From Phlyctochytrium arcticum (Eukaryota; Chytridiomycota; Chytridiomycetes; Chytridiales; Chytridiaceae): a DNA stretch of 64,000 nucleotides. Shown here in pieces: positions 47,220 to 58,119 of the stretch. The notes beneath the pieces were generated by a model. The model searched no databases. It saw nothing but the letters and a program-made list of their open reading frames with translations, and was not told the DNA's origin. The stretch covers positions 1,612,001 to 1,676,000 of the forward strand of contig JAHLKI010000003.1 of NCBI GenBank assembly GCA_025602905.1, given 5' to 3'. The first letter of the stretch is position 1, and each line of letters begins with the position of its first letter. Position numbers and translations under genes: made by a program.

Positions 47220-49526
47220 TTAATGCGCAGCAGCAGCCGGAAATTTCCACACAAACACGGCCCCATCCGAACTAACCGACACAATCGATTTCTGGTCGGG
47301 CGCAATTTTGACTTGCGTAATGTCTGTTGAATGGCCCACCCCCACAAATCCTACCGACCCTTCTTCGTACCGATACACTTTGACCAATTTATCACTTCCC
47401 CCAATCACGAAAAATTGCCCGTCAGCAGAAATATCCAACCCGTTAATCGTATCGCTCTGTGACGCGTCCAATTCACGAATTAGGGATCCGTCATAGGTTT
47501 CCCAGTAGGCGACTTTCCGGTCGGTGCCGGATGTCAGTACCTGAGATTCGTCGGGATAGTAGCAAACGCATTTGAAGAAACTGGGTGCAAACAAGACTTG
47601 GTTTCGCACGTAGCGGAGTAAATCCCATACAATGCAGGATCCGTCAGCGGACGATGAGACACATTCCAAGTTGTTTTGGCGGAGTTTGATGGCTGTAATG
47701 GTTCCTTTATGTTCTTTCAACGTTTCGAGGAGGGTGCGGGAGTGGGCCGTCACGGACCAAATCCGGATTTGACCGTCGGCGCCGCCGCTTATGATGCGGA
47801 AGTTTTCGTGGGGCGGGGACTGTTCGGGTTGATGGGTGGGGTGGGAGTAGGGGATTTGAGGGAGGTTCTGGTGGTAGGGGTTGGGTCGAGATTCGGAGGG
47901 TGGCGGGCGGGTGACGGCCAGTGCCGTGACACATTTCTTGTGTGCGTCGTTGATTTCGTACTGTAATCGACCACTTTGAGGCCCGAATGCCCGAATTTTC
48001 CCATCCGTCCATCCTAAAAAACAATTTCACATCAACGTTTTGGCCCAAAGAAAAGGTTGAAGTGCATAGAACGAACCACTGATGAGACTTGACCCGTCCT
48101 TTTTGAAGGTGATGCATTTACATTCGAGGTTGGGAACTGCGATCCGTAAAAGTTCTTGGCAGGTATGCGCGTTCCAGACCCGAATATCCGTATCCGAAGC
48201 CGTCGCAAACACGTCCGCTGATTCCCTATACCCAAAAGAGCAATCAGTAAAAACACAACCATTGAGGGATTAGTTTCACGTACTCGGGAAACGCGATATC
48301 GTTTACGGGTGCATAGTGACAAGTTGATTTCATGACGGGGTGGAAGGATGTCATGTTCATGTAGTAAATGTTGGAAAAGGACGTTCCGGCGTAGACATGG
48401 TTGTCGTCGTCAAAGGTCAGTGACGTGACGCTACCGCTTACTTTGGTTTGTCTATGTATTTGTAGTGGGTCAGCGAAAGTTGTCACAAGTAGGGCAGAGA
48501 CTTACTTGATAATGTTGAGATGGGGCCGTTTGAGAGCGGCAATGGTGCCGTCACCGCATCCAACAAGAATGATGTCCCGCGAGCTGGGACAGAGTGCGAT
48601 GGAGAGGATGCCCATTCCAAACAAGTCCTACAGAAAGCCCCATAAGATGAGATGACAAAAAGATGAATTCGAGATATATAACTCATTACCTTCTCCTTGG
48701 GGGGCCCCGCCTTCTTAAACAGCTTGGTAGCCAGATTGACCTCCAACAAATCCCCCGTCGTAGTCCCACAGTACAAATTCTCATCGTCGGCATCGACGAC
48801 AACCCGTTTGACCACCCGTTTAATCTGACCCGTAGCCACATCCGTCGGGCGGACTTTACGTTGCGCCACATTCAGATCCCACACGCACAAAGTCCCGTTC
48901 CCGCCCGTCACAAACGAAAAATCGTTGCGGTGGAGGTAGGTCAGGCAGTGTGCGGCTCCAGTCGAGTCTTTGGAAGCGGGTGACCCGCAAATGGGAAGAC
49001 CGGTTGTGAGATCCCAGACAATGACGCTGTTGTCGTCTTCACCGCCCAGAGAGGCTAGGTAGAGGGACGAGGGTGAAAAGGCGACAGATTCGACTTTGAC
49101 TTTGTGGAGGGTGAGGCGGTGGCGAATGGTTCGGGTTGCGAAATCCCAAATGATGATGTCGGCCTAATAGACATGGGTCAGATTTATTGTGGGAGATGGA
49201 TGGCATTTGCCCAAAGATTTGCATACCTGGAACCCCATATGCGTGACCTGCCCACTGGCCAACAACTCTCCGGTAGAGTTTACGGCCAAGCAACTCACAG
49301 CATTCGTGTGCCCCTGCATAAACTCTTGGCGGTTTGTTTTGGGATCATGGACGACGACCGTCGATCCGAGACTGTAGATGGTGTGTTTGCCATCGGGGTG
49401 TTTGATGAGTCCTTGCGGGACGGAACCGCTGAATCCGATGATGGATTGGAGGGTGAGGGGGGAAAAGTCGGCGGGGAGGGCGGTGAGGGCCGACGGGTGG
49501 GGAGGAGCAACCGTGAGACCGGGCAT
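47220..49526 (-). CDS. CFAP52: CFAP52 (WDR16), flagellar WD-repeat protein
   Basis: Six exons (49526-49227, 49163-48690, 48627-48506, 48451-48284, 48225-48077, 48013-47220) encode 668 residues with all phases consistent. WD repeats fill the protein. Family-specific stretches include AVSCLAVNSTGELLASGQVT, TTTGDLLEVN, SGTDRKVAYWE and LVKVYRYEEG. A Pro/His-rich insert of about 40 residues interrupts the repeats near residue 460, which makes it longer than the 620 residues usual in animals. CFAP52 is a microtubule-inner protein of ciliary doublets, needed for motile flagella, and is confined to flagellated lineages. Its presence argues for a zoospore-forming fungus. The first intron lies just after the GQVTHMGFQ motif. 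Confidence 0.94.
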
Positions 49527-50232
49527 GATCAAAGGTTGTGCGGGTGTAAGTATTCTAATCCAGACTGTTTTTGACAGTTGCGTGCACGAAAGATGAGCGG
49601 AGAAGGCGACTTGAAGATCACGTAAGCAGATCTGCCAACTTTTGTCAATCAGAGCCATGTAAATAATCTTTCACGAGCACGTCTATGAGTCGCCTAGCAA
49701 GCTCTCTCGCCATCCTCCACACCCATATATTGCTCACTAGCGGTAGAAAAACCCCGCAGGTCCGCCGTCATCAACTGTATATTTCACTGATATGGGCCAA
49801 CAAACACCTTGGAAATTTCAAACTGGCAAATCTTTGCGATTAGAGGGGATTTGAGACAGGTACACAGAATGATATTGGTCAGCAACGGCTCCGAGGTAGA
49901 GTAGGGATTGGTATACAATCTGCTGCGGGTATGAATGAATCTGCAACAACAAATCAACAGAAGGTTGGCGTTGTTTCAGGAAAGGAAATTATGGCGGATT
50001 TGAAGAAATTGGATTCGGGGGAGGGTAGTCGGATAAATGCGTGGATCGAAGGGGATGGGATGGGGTATGTGGCCTAAGATGTTGGGAGATGTTTTGGTAT
50101 CGTGAAATTTCCAGTTTTTCTATTCTGGTTGGCCTAATGGAGGAATTTGACGAGGGGGAATAGACGACCGGCAGGATTGACGGGCTTGGTGTTGTTGAAG
50201 ATATAATTTATGAAAGGGGGGTTGCCACTCAT
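49527..50232. other. Intergenic, no gene seen
   Basis: Promoter space for CFAP52 on the left and 3' flank of the LCL2 gene on the right. Confidence 0.4.
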
Positions 50233-50727
50233 TCACAACTCCTCATGTCCCCCACCCCTGCTTCCCACCAGATCCTCACACGAGATATTGGGTCGGACAC
50301 AGGCGTACCAATCGCCTATCCGGCATTTGACTTGTAGTGGGTTTGAGCAGGGACATGCTGATGGTTCGGGAACGCAATGGGCGGCTTGTGGGCAGATGTA
50401 GGATTTGCAGGCTGGTAGAGATAGTCAGTGTTCTGTAGTCGAGAGAGTGGGGGAGTAATCATGGGATAGGAGAGCAGGAAAGTGAAGTTGATTCAAAATA
50501 CATCCTTTCACCTGCTCCGCTATCCATATGTCTGTAAAGTACTACTTACATGGTTGAACTCCGTTTGACCCATCTTGAGATGCTTGACCGGAGTGGGATG
50601 GCTGCTCGTCTCCGCCGTCAAAGAAATTGGAAAAGAACTGGCCAAACGCCGTGGCGGGGGTTATTGTTATGATGGCGGTCAGGACAATGAGGAGAAGGAA
50701 GGACCAGGCGGAGTTGGGTCTTGACAT
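50233..50727 (-). CDS. LCL2: LCL2-like secretory-pathway protein
   Basis: Two exons (50727-50550 and 50411-50233) encode 118 residues, the usual size for LCL2 (long chronological lifespan protein 2). A signal peptide with hydrophobic core (SFLLLIVLTAIITITPATAFG) is followed by QFFSNFF, the family's Q-F-F start of the mature protein. After an acidic/Ser linker comes the Cys pattern CKSYICP...CVPEPSACPCSNP...VKCRIG. In yeasts the family is linked to ER quality control. It is restricted to fungi, which supports the host assignment. The ATG at 50727 is chosen over ATG 50760 because it places the hydrophobic core normally. The stop is TGA. Confidence 0.85.
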
Positions 50728-51015
50728 TGTGTATTTGAGGTTTTGTGTTTGTTGAATCACCAGGCTTCAAACTTCAAAGTTCTAGTCAAAATCAAAGGCA
50801 GACAGACACGTGGACCGACACCAGTCAAGAAAGTTGGCGGCCGCAGAGGACCCACTCTCCAGTCCGCATCCGTCTAAAATATTCCCCAACTCGGTGCTAA
50901 CAGCGCCCAAAACGGGCTTAAAGTTACATCAACACCGAGTAACCGTCTACTGTCCCGCAGTTCTCATGACACACAAAAAACATGGCAATTGCAAGCACAA
51001 GCCAAACCTGCAACA

Positions 51016-52431
51016 ATGGCTGACGACAGGGAAGTCTGGTATCGAGTGTGCAATGAGAAAGATGAAACACTGGGTGATTCGACGTCGATCCCTCTCACTC
51101 CCCAGGTTGGGAATGTGGACGACGTGCGCAAAGCAACGAGGGAGAATTCGAAGCGGAAGTTGCAGGATTATGATTCCAACGACCTCCTCGTCTACAAGGA
51201 CCAAGCAGCATTCAACAACAAGGAAGCCATTGACCCAGGCGAACGCTGCAGACGAACAGCAGGACGCCGCTGCTGATTGTGGTGCCGGAGGAAGTTCAGG
51301 CGGCAACGAGTGGTACGGGAGGTTTTCGGGTTGTCCTTGTCGACAGTCTTGCTAATTACGGTCATGGCTTCTTCTTTCGTCTTCAAGATGAAAATCAATC
51401 GCAGATTCTACAAGAATTGCGCGAAATGAAGGGAAGATTGGCGGAATTACAGAGACGACTGTCAGTAGTTTCTTTTGCTACACTGTCGAGTCACAACTTA
51501 CTGTGAAAGAAAATATTGCAGAGAGGACTAGGAACGGTTCGAGCATCAACAGCCAGGAGCTGGAGGACGTTTTGTTGTATGATAATATTGAAGTTTTTAT
51601 TGAGGTTAGAACGATTTGTCTGCACAGGCTTTCCCGTCACTTTGCTGATTCTCCTCATAGGATGCTAATGCCCTGGAGCCAGTTGTTCCTGTAACCGGGA
51701 GTGTACCCTTTGACTGGGGTCCTGGGACCGAAGACGCTGAACCTAACCGGCAGCGGTCCATTGACTGGTTAAAGAATGCTCTCAACATTGGTTCGTATTC
51801 TGCAGTGACCGTTGAAGCGTTTCACGAGTTGAAAACAGACCAATTTAACTTTCCGCTGAGTGCAAAAGTGGATCTTAGAGTGGCGGTCGCTGGGAATTCA
51901 GTATGCTTTCTTAAATTGAAGAAAAAGGTCGAAGTCCACTCTCACAGGCAAGCGATTGCCGAAGCCTGTCTGTTTTGACGGGACAAACGAACGGAGAAAA
52001 GTCCAACTGGGATCGTCGTACTGACAGATTTGCGGGAGTACTGGGAGGTGTATTATTTTACGGCCTCAGAAGCGGACGGCAACAAGAGGATCTTGCACAG
52101 GGTCAGGGTCAACCGGGAGATAGGACTCGGCGCAATTCGAATGACTATTATGCTTTGTACAAAGGAATTGTCTGAGATGGGCGTTACCGTGGCGGATTGG
52201 GATAAGGTCAATCGCGAGATTGACGAATATCGGAACGGTCCACTTCATAAACGCATCAAGCTAGTTCATGTTTCTCCGGAGACTGCACAACTTATTCGTC
52301 TTCAATCCGTTGCCCTGAATGAAGAACAGCGGTCTGTGTTAGAAAGGCGGCTGTGGATGTCACTGTTTGCCGGTGTATATCATGACGTGGCGAGGAGGAC
52401 GGAGAATGAATGGCCATCAATGTATGCGTGA
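51016..52431 (+). pseudogene. Crinkler (CRN)-like protein, disrupted
   Basis: From ATG 51016 the first 75 residues match the CRN N-terminal layout: a VWYRV strand, then VDDVRKATREN and a LLVYKDQAAF strand. Near 51235 the frame changes by one base into PLLIVVPEEVQ, the expected end of that module, followed by a Leu/Glu/Arg-rich helix (ILQELREMKGRLAEL). A later exon splices 51604/51661 (56-nt intron) into a C-terminal part with FPLSAKVDLRVAV, LKLKKKVEVHSHRQA, then an in-frame TGA (51976-51978), then TGIVVLTDLREYWEVYYF to 52431. Strand and DLREYW patterns fit nuclease-like CRN C-termini. The intron near 51480 is unresolved. Frameshift plus stop argue for a pseudogene. CRNs are secreted or inter-microbial effectors. 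Confidence 0.65.
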
Positions 52432-52450
52432 GTTTGCATATCTGGACTAG

Positions 52451-52487
52451 CGCAGAGTGGGCGCAAACCCAGCGCGCCCACTCTGCG
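52451..52487. repeat. Perfect 14-bp inverted repeat (hairpin)
   Basis: CGCAGAGTGGGCGC at 52451-52464 pairs exactly with 52474-52487 around a nine-base loop. It lies 20 bp after the Crinkler-like frame and could act as an RNA hairpin or a protein-binding palindrome. Confidence 0.85.
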
Positions 52488-52491
52488 TTTT

Positions 52492-52507
52492 GGGGGTTAG
52501 GTTAGGG
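52492..52507. repeat. Short telomere-like repeat
   Basis: GGGGGTTAGGTTAGGG, close to the TTAGGG telomere unit, immediately follows the hairpin. Confidence 0.6.
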
Positions 52508-53921
52508 TCTTGAATAAGTTGAAGCTTTGGGGATGTCAAAATTAACAATCCCTTGAAAGTTGGTTGATGTTCAAATAATTAGGTCGGACTATTGGGATCT
52601 TGGCGAAAAACGCAGATGCGCTAGTCTTACCCCCCGGTATAATCTGTTCGCACATTCCACCGCTATAGCCCTTTTTTTTTCCTCCCTCCTCCCTCTCTTT
52701 TTCTCTCCCGCTATGGGAGTGTAGCGTCCCCTGCGACCGCCCTCGATCGAAAGCATCGCTGTCTCGTGACTGGCAGGAAGTCCGGATGAATCGCGCGCGA
52801 AAGGAAACCCCCCAGGTCCCAGGGGTTCAATTCTCGAGTCACGCGACCGCGACCGAGTATACTGTAGATCCCAACAAGCTAGGGTTCGTTCAGATACAGT
52901 AGAGGCCATGATGTCATGTCCAGCAGCTACAAGTGTTGTTTCTGTTTTTTTGTCGTAGTCTGCGTGTGGTTTCTGTTTACATTCATAGCGCCTAACACCT
53001 TTTCGAAAACGTGGACCGCCATTAGCAGCATCGTTGGCCTGGATCTTTGGTTGTTTGGTTGGGATTATCATATCACAGATCGATTGCCCCTTGGCCTTGG
53101 ACCCAAAGCCTTTGAAAGCAAAGCAAAACCCCCTGGCGCTTTTTTTGATTTTGACAACGACATACATACTGCAACTACTGAAACTACTGCAACGATCGAC
53201 ACTCAGGACACTGAGAGAAACTATCAGGGAAGAGAAACTATCAGGGAAGAAACTTACTAGTAACAAACTCAGCCGTTCGCGCCGCGACAAGCGTCAACAA
53301 ACAAATAAGACACCCGGAAAGAACATTCATCCCACCAACTAGTAACAACTCCCCGAGTCGCCAAAGACAGCATCACTAGCCATGGCCACCCAAGCATAAC
53401 ATTCGCAGATCTGTGCTATAGACCCTCGACCCGAAACCACGCGGCGGTTTTTTTTTTCCAATTAGAAACATCTTTTTGGGCCCCATACCCTAAAAAACCT
53501 ACGCCATAGAGTTTTTTTGTTTGCATCTCGGTGGGGAGACTCAGAAAGCATATAAAGATCGGCCATCCCATCTTTTCCCTCTTTTCCTTGGCCCTCTGAT
53601 CTACTACAATCTTCTCTACCCAACGACAACGACCTTGAACGCGAATTCGAGAGACATCTCAAACATCAATCAGCTTCATCTACCCTGACCAGTTCATCAT
53701 TCGTTTGAACTCAAAAGTCTCGTCTTGATCCTCAACAACCAGTACATCCAGTACACCCTGTCGGAAGGTACATCAAAAATACACTGCAATTGACAGGTCG
53801 CGCTATAACAAAATCAATCTAACCCCCCTTCCTATCCACTAGCATCTTGCCCTCCCCTGACATCTCGAAAGTGCTTGACGTTTCTTAATCTCTCCTGCAT
53901 TCAGTTCTGCAGTTCCTCCTG
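52508..53921. other. Intergenic and leader of the CBM21 gene; one doubtful frame
   Basis: A plus-strand ATG frame at 52916-53260 (114 codons) begins with a Cys/Phe/Val-rich hydrophobic stretch that could be a membrane anchor, but it overlaps a longer minus-strand frame and has no family. The last 350 bp look like a pyrimidine-rich transcript leader; a related segment recurs before the degraded copy at 59340-59600. Confidence 0.35.
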
Positions 53922-54580
53922 GTATGTAACCCTTTTTGTTTATTCCCCATCTTCTTTCCCTTCATCCAACATCAACACACTCTCGTGTGTGCTTGTTGCC
54001 AATAACCTCATATGTTGAGATATTCTTTATTCTATTTGTCTTTGTTCATCACTTCTATATTGCCATATCTCATTTCAATCGTTCTACCTCATTTCAGGTG
54101 GCCAAACACTGTCTGCATCATCAAACTCCAATTCAAACATTCCCCAACCATCGTACACTCACCCGGTATGTATATGATGACCCTACCAATCATTCCCGCT
54201 GTATCTCATTTCGCCTCATTTGCAGTGGTCGCATACATTCATCGCTAGAGTCTCTACTGGTATGTATTGGTCATGTTCGATCCTTTTATATCGCCATATC
54301 TCATTTCCTTACCTCTCTAGCCAGTTTCAGTGTCCAGACATCACTCGGATCTGCATCTCTGTCAACGTTATACATACTTTTGTCATCTCGCTCGGTATGT
54401 ATTATTCATCCCCCCCCCCCCCCCCCCCCCTTCCTATCTTCTTATTCCTCCAACAACACCACCACCATCAAAAATGTGTGCTTCTTCTTCAAAAAAATCC
54501 TTTTTGAGGATTCTTCATTCTCTTTTCGTTGACGCATCCATTGCTGTATCTCATTTCCTTACCTTTTTGCCTCTTTCCAG
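53922..54580 (+). other. Four 5'UTR introns of the CBM21 gene, built from a repeated unit
   Basis: Introns are 53922-54097, 54166-54225, 54260-54330 and 54395-54580. Each begins GTATGTA and ends with a TATCTCATTTC-type block and TTxCAG, separated by exons of 34-68 nt. The similarity of ends and interior suggests intron-exon units multiplied by tandem duplication. The last intron holds a run of 21 C (54410-54430). Confidence 0.7.
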
Positions 54581-54592
54581 TATATCCACACC

Positions 54593-56383
54593 ATGTCCAT
54601 CATCCCTTCCGTAACCGACCTCCCACGCACCATCGTGTTTCTCAACAAACCCCGCAGCGACTCGGGTGTGCAGGATCTCGAGTTTGATGTAGCCACCACC
54701 CCTCCTACATCCCCTGCTATACCCTCCTCCCTGCATGACGGCAACGACATATCTTATGCATCAGACTGGGTCAATGTGTATTCCAAGTACCGCCGGTTTC
54801 GGTTTGGAAATTTTCTGCGACGGTGCTGGTTCGGGAAACGCCGCCCGGCCCCCAGAAAACCTGATATTGTCGATGCGGAAGTGGTACGGGATAGCGCGGT
54901 CTCCTTGACGGAATTTGTACCGGTAGTTGTTGCGCCATCGCAAGTATTGTCTGCACCGTCAACATCGATTATTGGGCCGGTGACAACTGGCGACTCCTTG
55001 ATCGTTGATATTCCGCCATCTGCTCTGGATCTTACCAATACCGACCGCGTCGAGAAGTCGGCCCTTCCCGCCACCATTACGATCCCTACCAGCAACGCAT
55101 TTTCCGTTCTCGACAATATCTCACCCGCCCCCGCCACACCCATCACACCCATCACATCACGGGATCTCACAGAAACCGTCCACCACATCGTTAGCGCCAT
55201 CCTGGATCCCACCCATGACGAAATCCCATCCTCGTCCGAGTCGGATTTTGCCTCGAGCGACGAGTCGGACCAGCTCACCACTGACGATTCCGACGAATCC
55301 ATTGAACCCGATGTGGTAGTTCCGTTGTCAATCGAAGCCGTTCTCGGTAATGCGCGAAAGCAACTAGCGGCGTCGGCACGGGTACTGCAGGAATTTGCGG
55401 TTGTCCCGGACGACTCACCCTACGAATCGCCTGCAGAATCGCCCCTCCCCGTTCGTACCATATCCGTAACCCGTGCAAATCTGACGGGCCTCAAATCATC
55501 TCTGGCACGTCACGCCCACCCCCGTCGCTCATCAAAATCGGTACGCTTCAACCATCTCCAGTTCCAGGAAGTCTGCGTCTTCCGTAGGGGTATAAAGGCG
55601 CAGGATATCCCGACCTGTCCCCGTTTCATACAGTCAATACACGACATGGAAGCAGCGGAACGGGAGGAGAGAGAAGCCTACGAGGCCCTCACACCCGCTT
55701 CTGTCCCGGCCGTCACCCTCCGCCCGTCCAATTTTTCGTACAATGAATTGAGCCGACTGGACCCTTCGTGTCCCCTCCGTGTCGAAAAAGTGGTCATGAA
55801 TTCCCGCGATCCCGTACCTGCCCCGACCATTTTGGTTCAAGTTCGTGTCGCAAACTGGGGCACGCCGAAACAATTGACCATCCGCTATTCCCTGGACGAT
55901 TGGGCTACATTTGCGGAAACTACCGAGTCTGACTGCCGGTGGGGCGGGTTTGTCGAGGGGACCGAGTGTGGAGAGGAACGATTTGGGGTGGAACTCCGAG
56001 GGCAGGGCCGGGCTGGTAGCAGTATCAAGTTTGCCGTGCGGTATTCAGTCAATGACTGCGTGTTCTGGGACTCCAATGCGGGAAGAGACTATCAAGTGTC
56101 CGTCTCCAAACCCGCCCCGTTGACGACGACGACGCGGACCCGACTCCCACCCCCATGCTCCGGGTCGATCGACGGGTTCTTGATTGACCCCATCATCCCG
56201 GATTCCCCGCCCCGGCCCCGTCGGCAACGGTCGCAGTCCACCCTACCACCCCTCAAACGCACGGATACGGATCCCCTCCCTCTCCGATCGCCGTTTTCTG
56301 CCCGGTATTCGTTTGGCGAGGGACGTCGCGGAGTCAGATTGGATGGTCGCCGGGGAGGGCTTTTCGGCTCTGAGGACTGCTGA
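54593..56383 (+). CDS. Protein phosphatase 1 glycogen-targeting subunit (CBM21)
   Basis: A single coding exon of 596 residues. The N-terminal half is low-complexity with acidic Ser clusters (SSSESDFASSDESD). A PP1-docking RVxF motif lies at about 315-319 (KSVRF), followed by QEVCVF. A CBM21 carbohydrate-binding domain at about 395-503 has PTILVQVRVANWG, IRYSLDDWATF, IKFAVRYSVND and FWDSNAGRDYQV. This is the layout of yeast Gac1 and animal PPP1R3 proteins, which bring PP1 to glycogen to activate glycogen synthase. The start follows the last 5'UTR acceptor by 12 nt. The C-terminus is Arg/Pro-rich (PRPRRQRS). Several damaged copies follow downstream. Confidence 0.92.
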   Translation: MSIIPSVTDLPRTIVFLNKPRSDSGVQDLEFDVATTPPTSPAIPSSLHDGNDISYASDWVNVYSKYRRFRFGNFLRRCWFGKRRPAPRKPDIVDAEVVRDSAVSLTEFVPVVVAPSQVLSAPSTSIIGPVTTGDSLIVDIPPSALDLTNTDRVEKSALPATITIPTSNAFSVLDNISPAPATPITPITSRDLTETVHHIVSAILDPTHDEIPSSSESDFASSDESDQLTTDDSDESIEPDVVVPLSIEAVLGNARKQLAASARVLQEFAVVPDDSPYESPAESPLPVRTISVTRANLTGLKSSLARHAHPRRSSKSVRFNHLQFQEVCVFRRGIKAQDIPTCPRFIQSIHDMEAAEREEREAYEALTPASVPAVTLRPSNFSYNELSRLDPSCPLRVEKVVMNSRDPVPAPTILVQVRVANWGTPKQLTIRYSLDDWATFAETTESDCRWGGFVEGTECGEERFGVELRGQGRAGSSIKFAVRYSVNDCVFWDSNAGRDYQVSVSKPAPLTTTTRTRLPPPCSGSIDGFLIDPIIPDSPPRPRRQRSQSTLPPLKRTDTDPLPLRSPFSARYSFGEGRRGVRLDGRRGGLFGSEDC

Positions 56384-56854
56384 CTCTGTGTTCTGTGTTG
56401 TGTCTGTGTTGGGACTTTTTTTTATTTTGCTTTTCCTTTTGTTGGTCGTTCTCGCGTGCGTCGTTTGTCTTTGTGTCGTTTCTTGTCTTTTTTTTTTAAA
56501 TTACATTTTTGGTGAGGACTTTTGTGTTTTCTGTTCTTTGCATCGCACTCGTTCCAAGTGTGTGAATGCGCACGCAGCATAAGATTCTGCCAAAATGATG
56601 GGCAGTGGCTGTGTAACTCATTCCAGTGGGATTTGTGGTCGCGCGCGTCCGCCCTTCGCGTCGCCAACATCTTGCGACATCTGTCTTCTCCCTCATCTTA
56701 TGGGAGACCCTCCATCCCTCACCTGATGGTGAGAAATCTCGATAGCACTCTCTCAACAACAGCGAGTCAAGATAGGACGGATCACCATACCGCGCGCTCA
56801 TCCCCGCTCTCCCCCAGCTTGGAGTGAGAGTGGGTTTGGGGCAACCTCAAGTTT

Positions 56855-57370
56855 GCCGTTTCGGTATGAAGTCACCCATTACCAGTTTTGGGATTCAAAT
56901 CTGGGAAAAGAACTATCAAGTGACTCCCCTCCACTCTTTTACCCGCACCTGCCTCCCCGGCATCTTTGCTCCGGGTCGAATCAACGTTTTTTTCACGGCA
57001 AAGGCGGCCCGGAAAAATTCAAGTGTCGTGTCGCAAGTGGTAAGTAGCATGCCAAAAAACATTGTGCGGCTTTCTGCCCATATTAAAATATCTTTACTGT
57101 ATATAGTGCAGTATCAGGGGGATTCACAGGACAGCGAGCCAACGCGACATCCAAATACCGATCTGACAGATGTGTACCTACCTGGTCAGATTGCCACACC
57201 CGCGCTCATCCCCGCTCTCCCTCACCTAGTGAGACCCATCCCGTACGTTGTTTGGGGATGGACAAATAACGGAGATATACCCAGGTACTCTCCTTTGGAG
57301 AAGGATGCCGTGGAGTGAAACTGAATGAACGGTTGGCGGGGAGGGGCTCTTTGGGTCGGAAGATTGATGA
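56855..57370 (+). pseudogene. CBM21 gene, scattered 3' fragments
   Basis: Near 56855-56930 the DNA matches the end of the CBM21 domain (YEVTHYQFWDSNLGK, KNYQV) in mixed frames. Near 57315-57365 it matches the last codons (RLAGRGSLGRKIDDG against DGRRGGLFGSEDC). Other parts are lost. Confidence 0.6.
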
Positions 57371-58119
57371 TGGTTGTGTCTTGTATCCCGTTATCCTTCT
57401 CCCGTTGTCTGGGTGTCTCGGTATCGGGTTTCTTTATGTGCATGTTCGTCTCGTGTCTAGCTGTGTCACTATCGTGTCGTTTTTTTTGGGAGGACTCGAT
57501 GTTGTTTGCGCGAACATCTTCACAACACCGATTCGAGATGTACCTTCCTGGCCAGCTCACCACACACCCGCGCTCATCTTCACTCTCCCTCTTTCCTCAG
57601 CGGGACCTTCAAACCAAAACCCGATGAGTTGGTTTGTGCCTCAACGGTTGTATAAGATAATACACACGGAAGCACCACACTCTACCACATTCGACATACC
57701 AAGAATGTCCTACGCGTACGACCCATACGAGCAGTACGCATCCCAGTAGAGTAGCGCTTTTCCACAACAGTCGGTAGCGATTATACGTATCACAGCAACC
57801 TACACGCTCATCTCCGCTCTCCCTTACCTTATGTGAGACTCCCTACAACCACCTCCCGCCTTTGTGGTGAAAGGTAAGAGGCTGTGGTGTAGTTGTTTTT
57901 CCCGTCGAAGAAATTCTAATAAAGCCTCCCATCAGTGGATAGGTGAAAAATGGTGCGTTGGCAAATCGCCCCCCTGCAGACCGTGATCTGTTTGATCATG
58001 GTATTTTTGATTTTGGGGCCACTCCACGTCTAGGGAGTCTCTTCCCGTCTCTTCACCACCACAAATCTGCATGCTCTCACACCCCTCCTGACCGTAGATT
58101 AGGGAGTGGGTCTGCCAGA

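Noticed and set aside
50810..51355. Plus-strand frame of 181 codons
   Set aside because: It is a shadow of the Crinkler-like frame, which has clear domain-like pattern.
52770..52860. tRNA-like B-box (GGTTCAATTCT)
   Set aside because: The flanking bases do not pair as a T-arm and no A-box or acceptor stem is found.
52589..53290. Minus-strand open frame of 233 codons
   Set aside because: It is Ser/Arg-rich composition noise over the CBM21 leader and overlaps a plus-strand frame. No start context, family or splice support.
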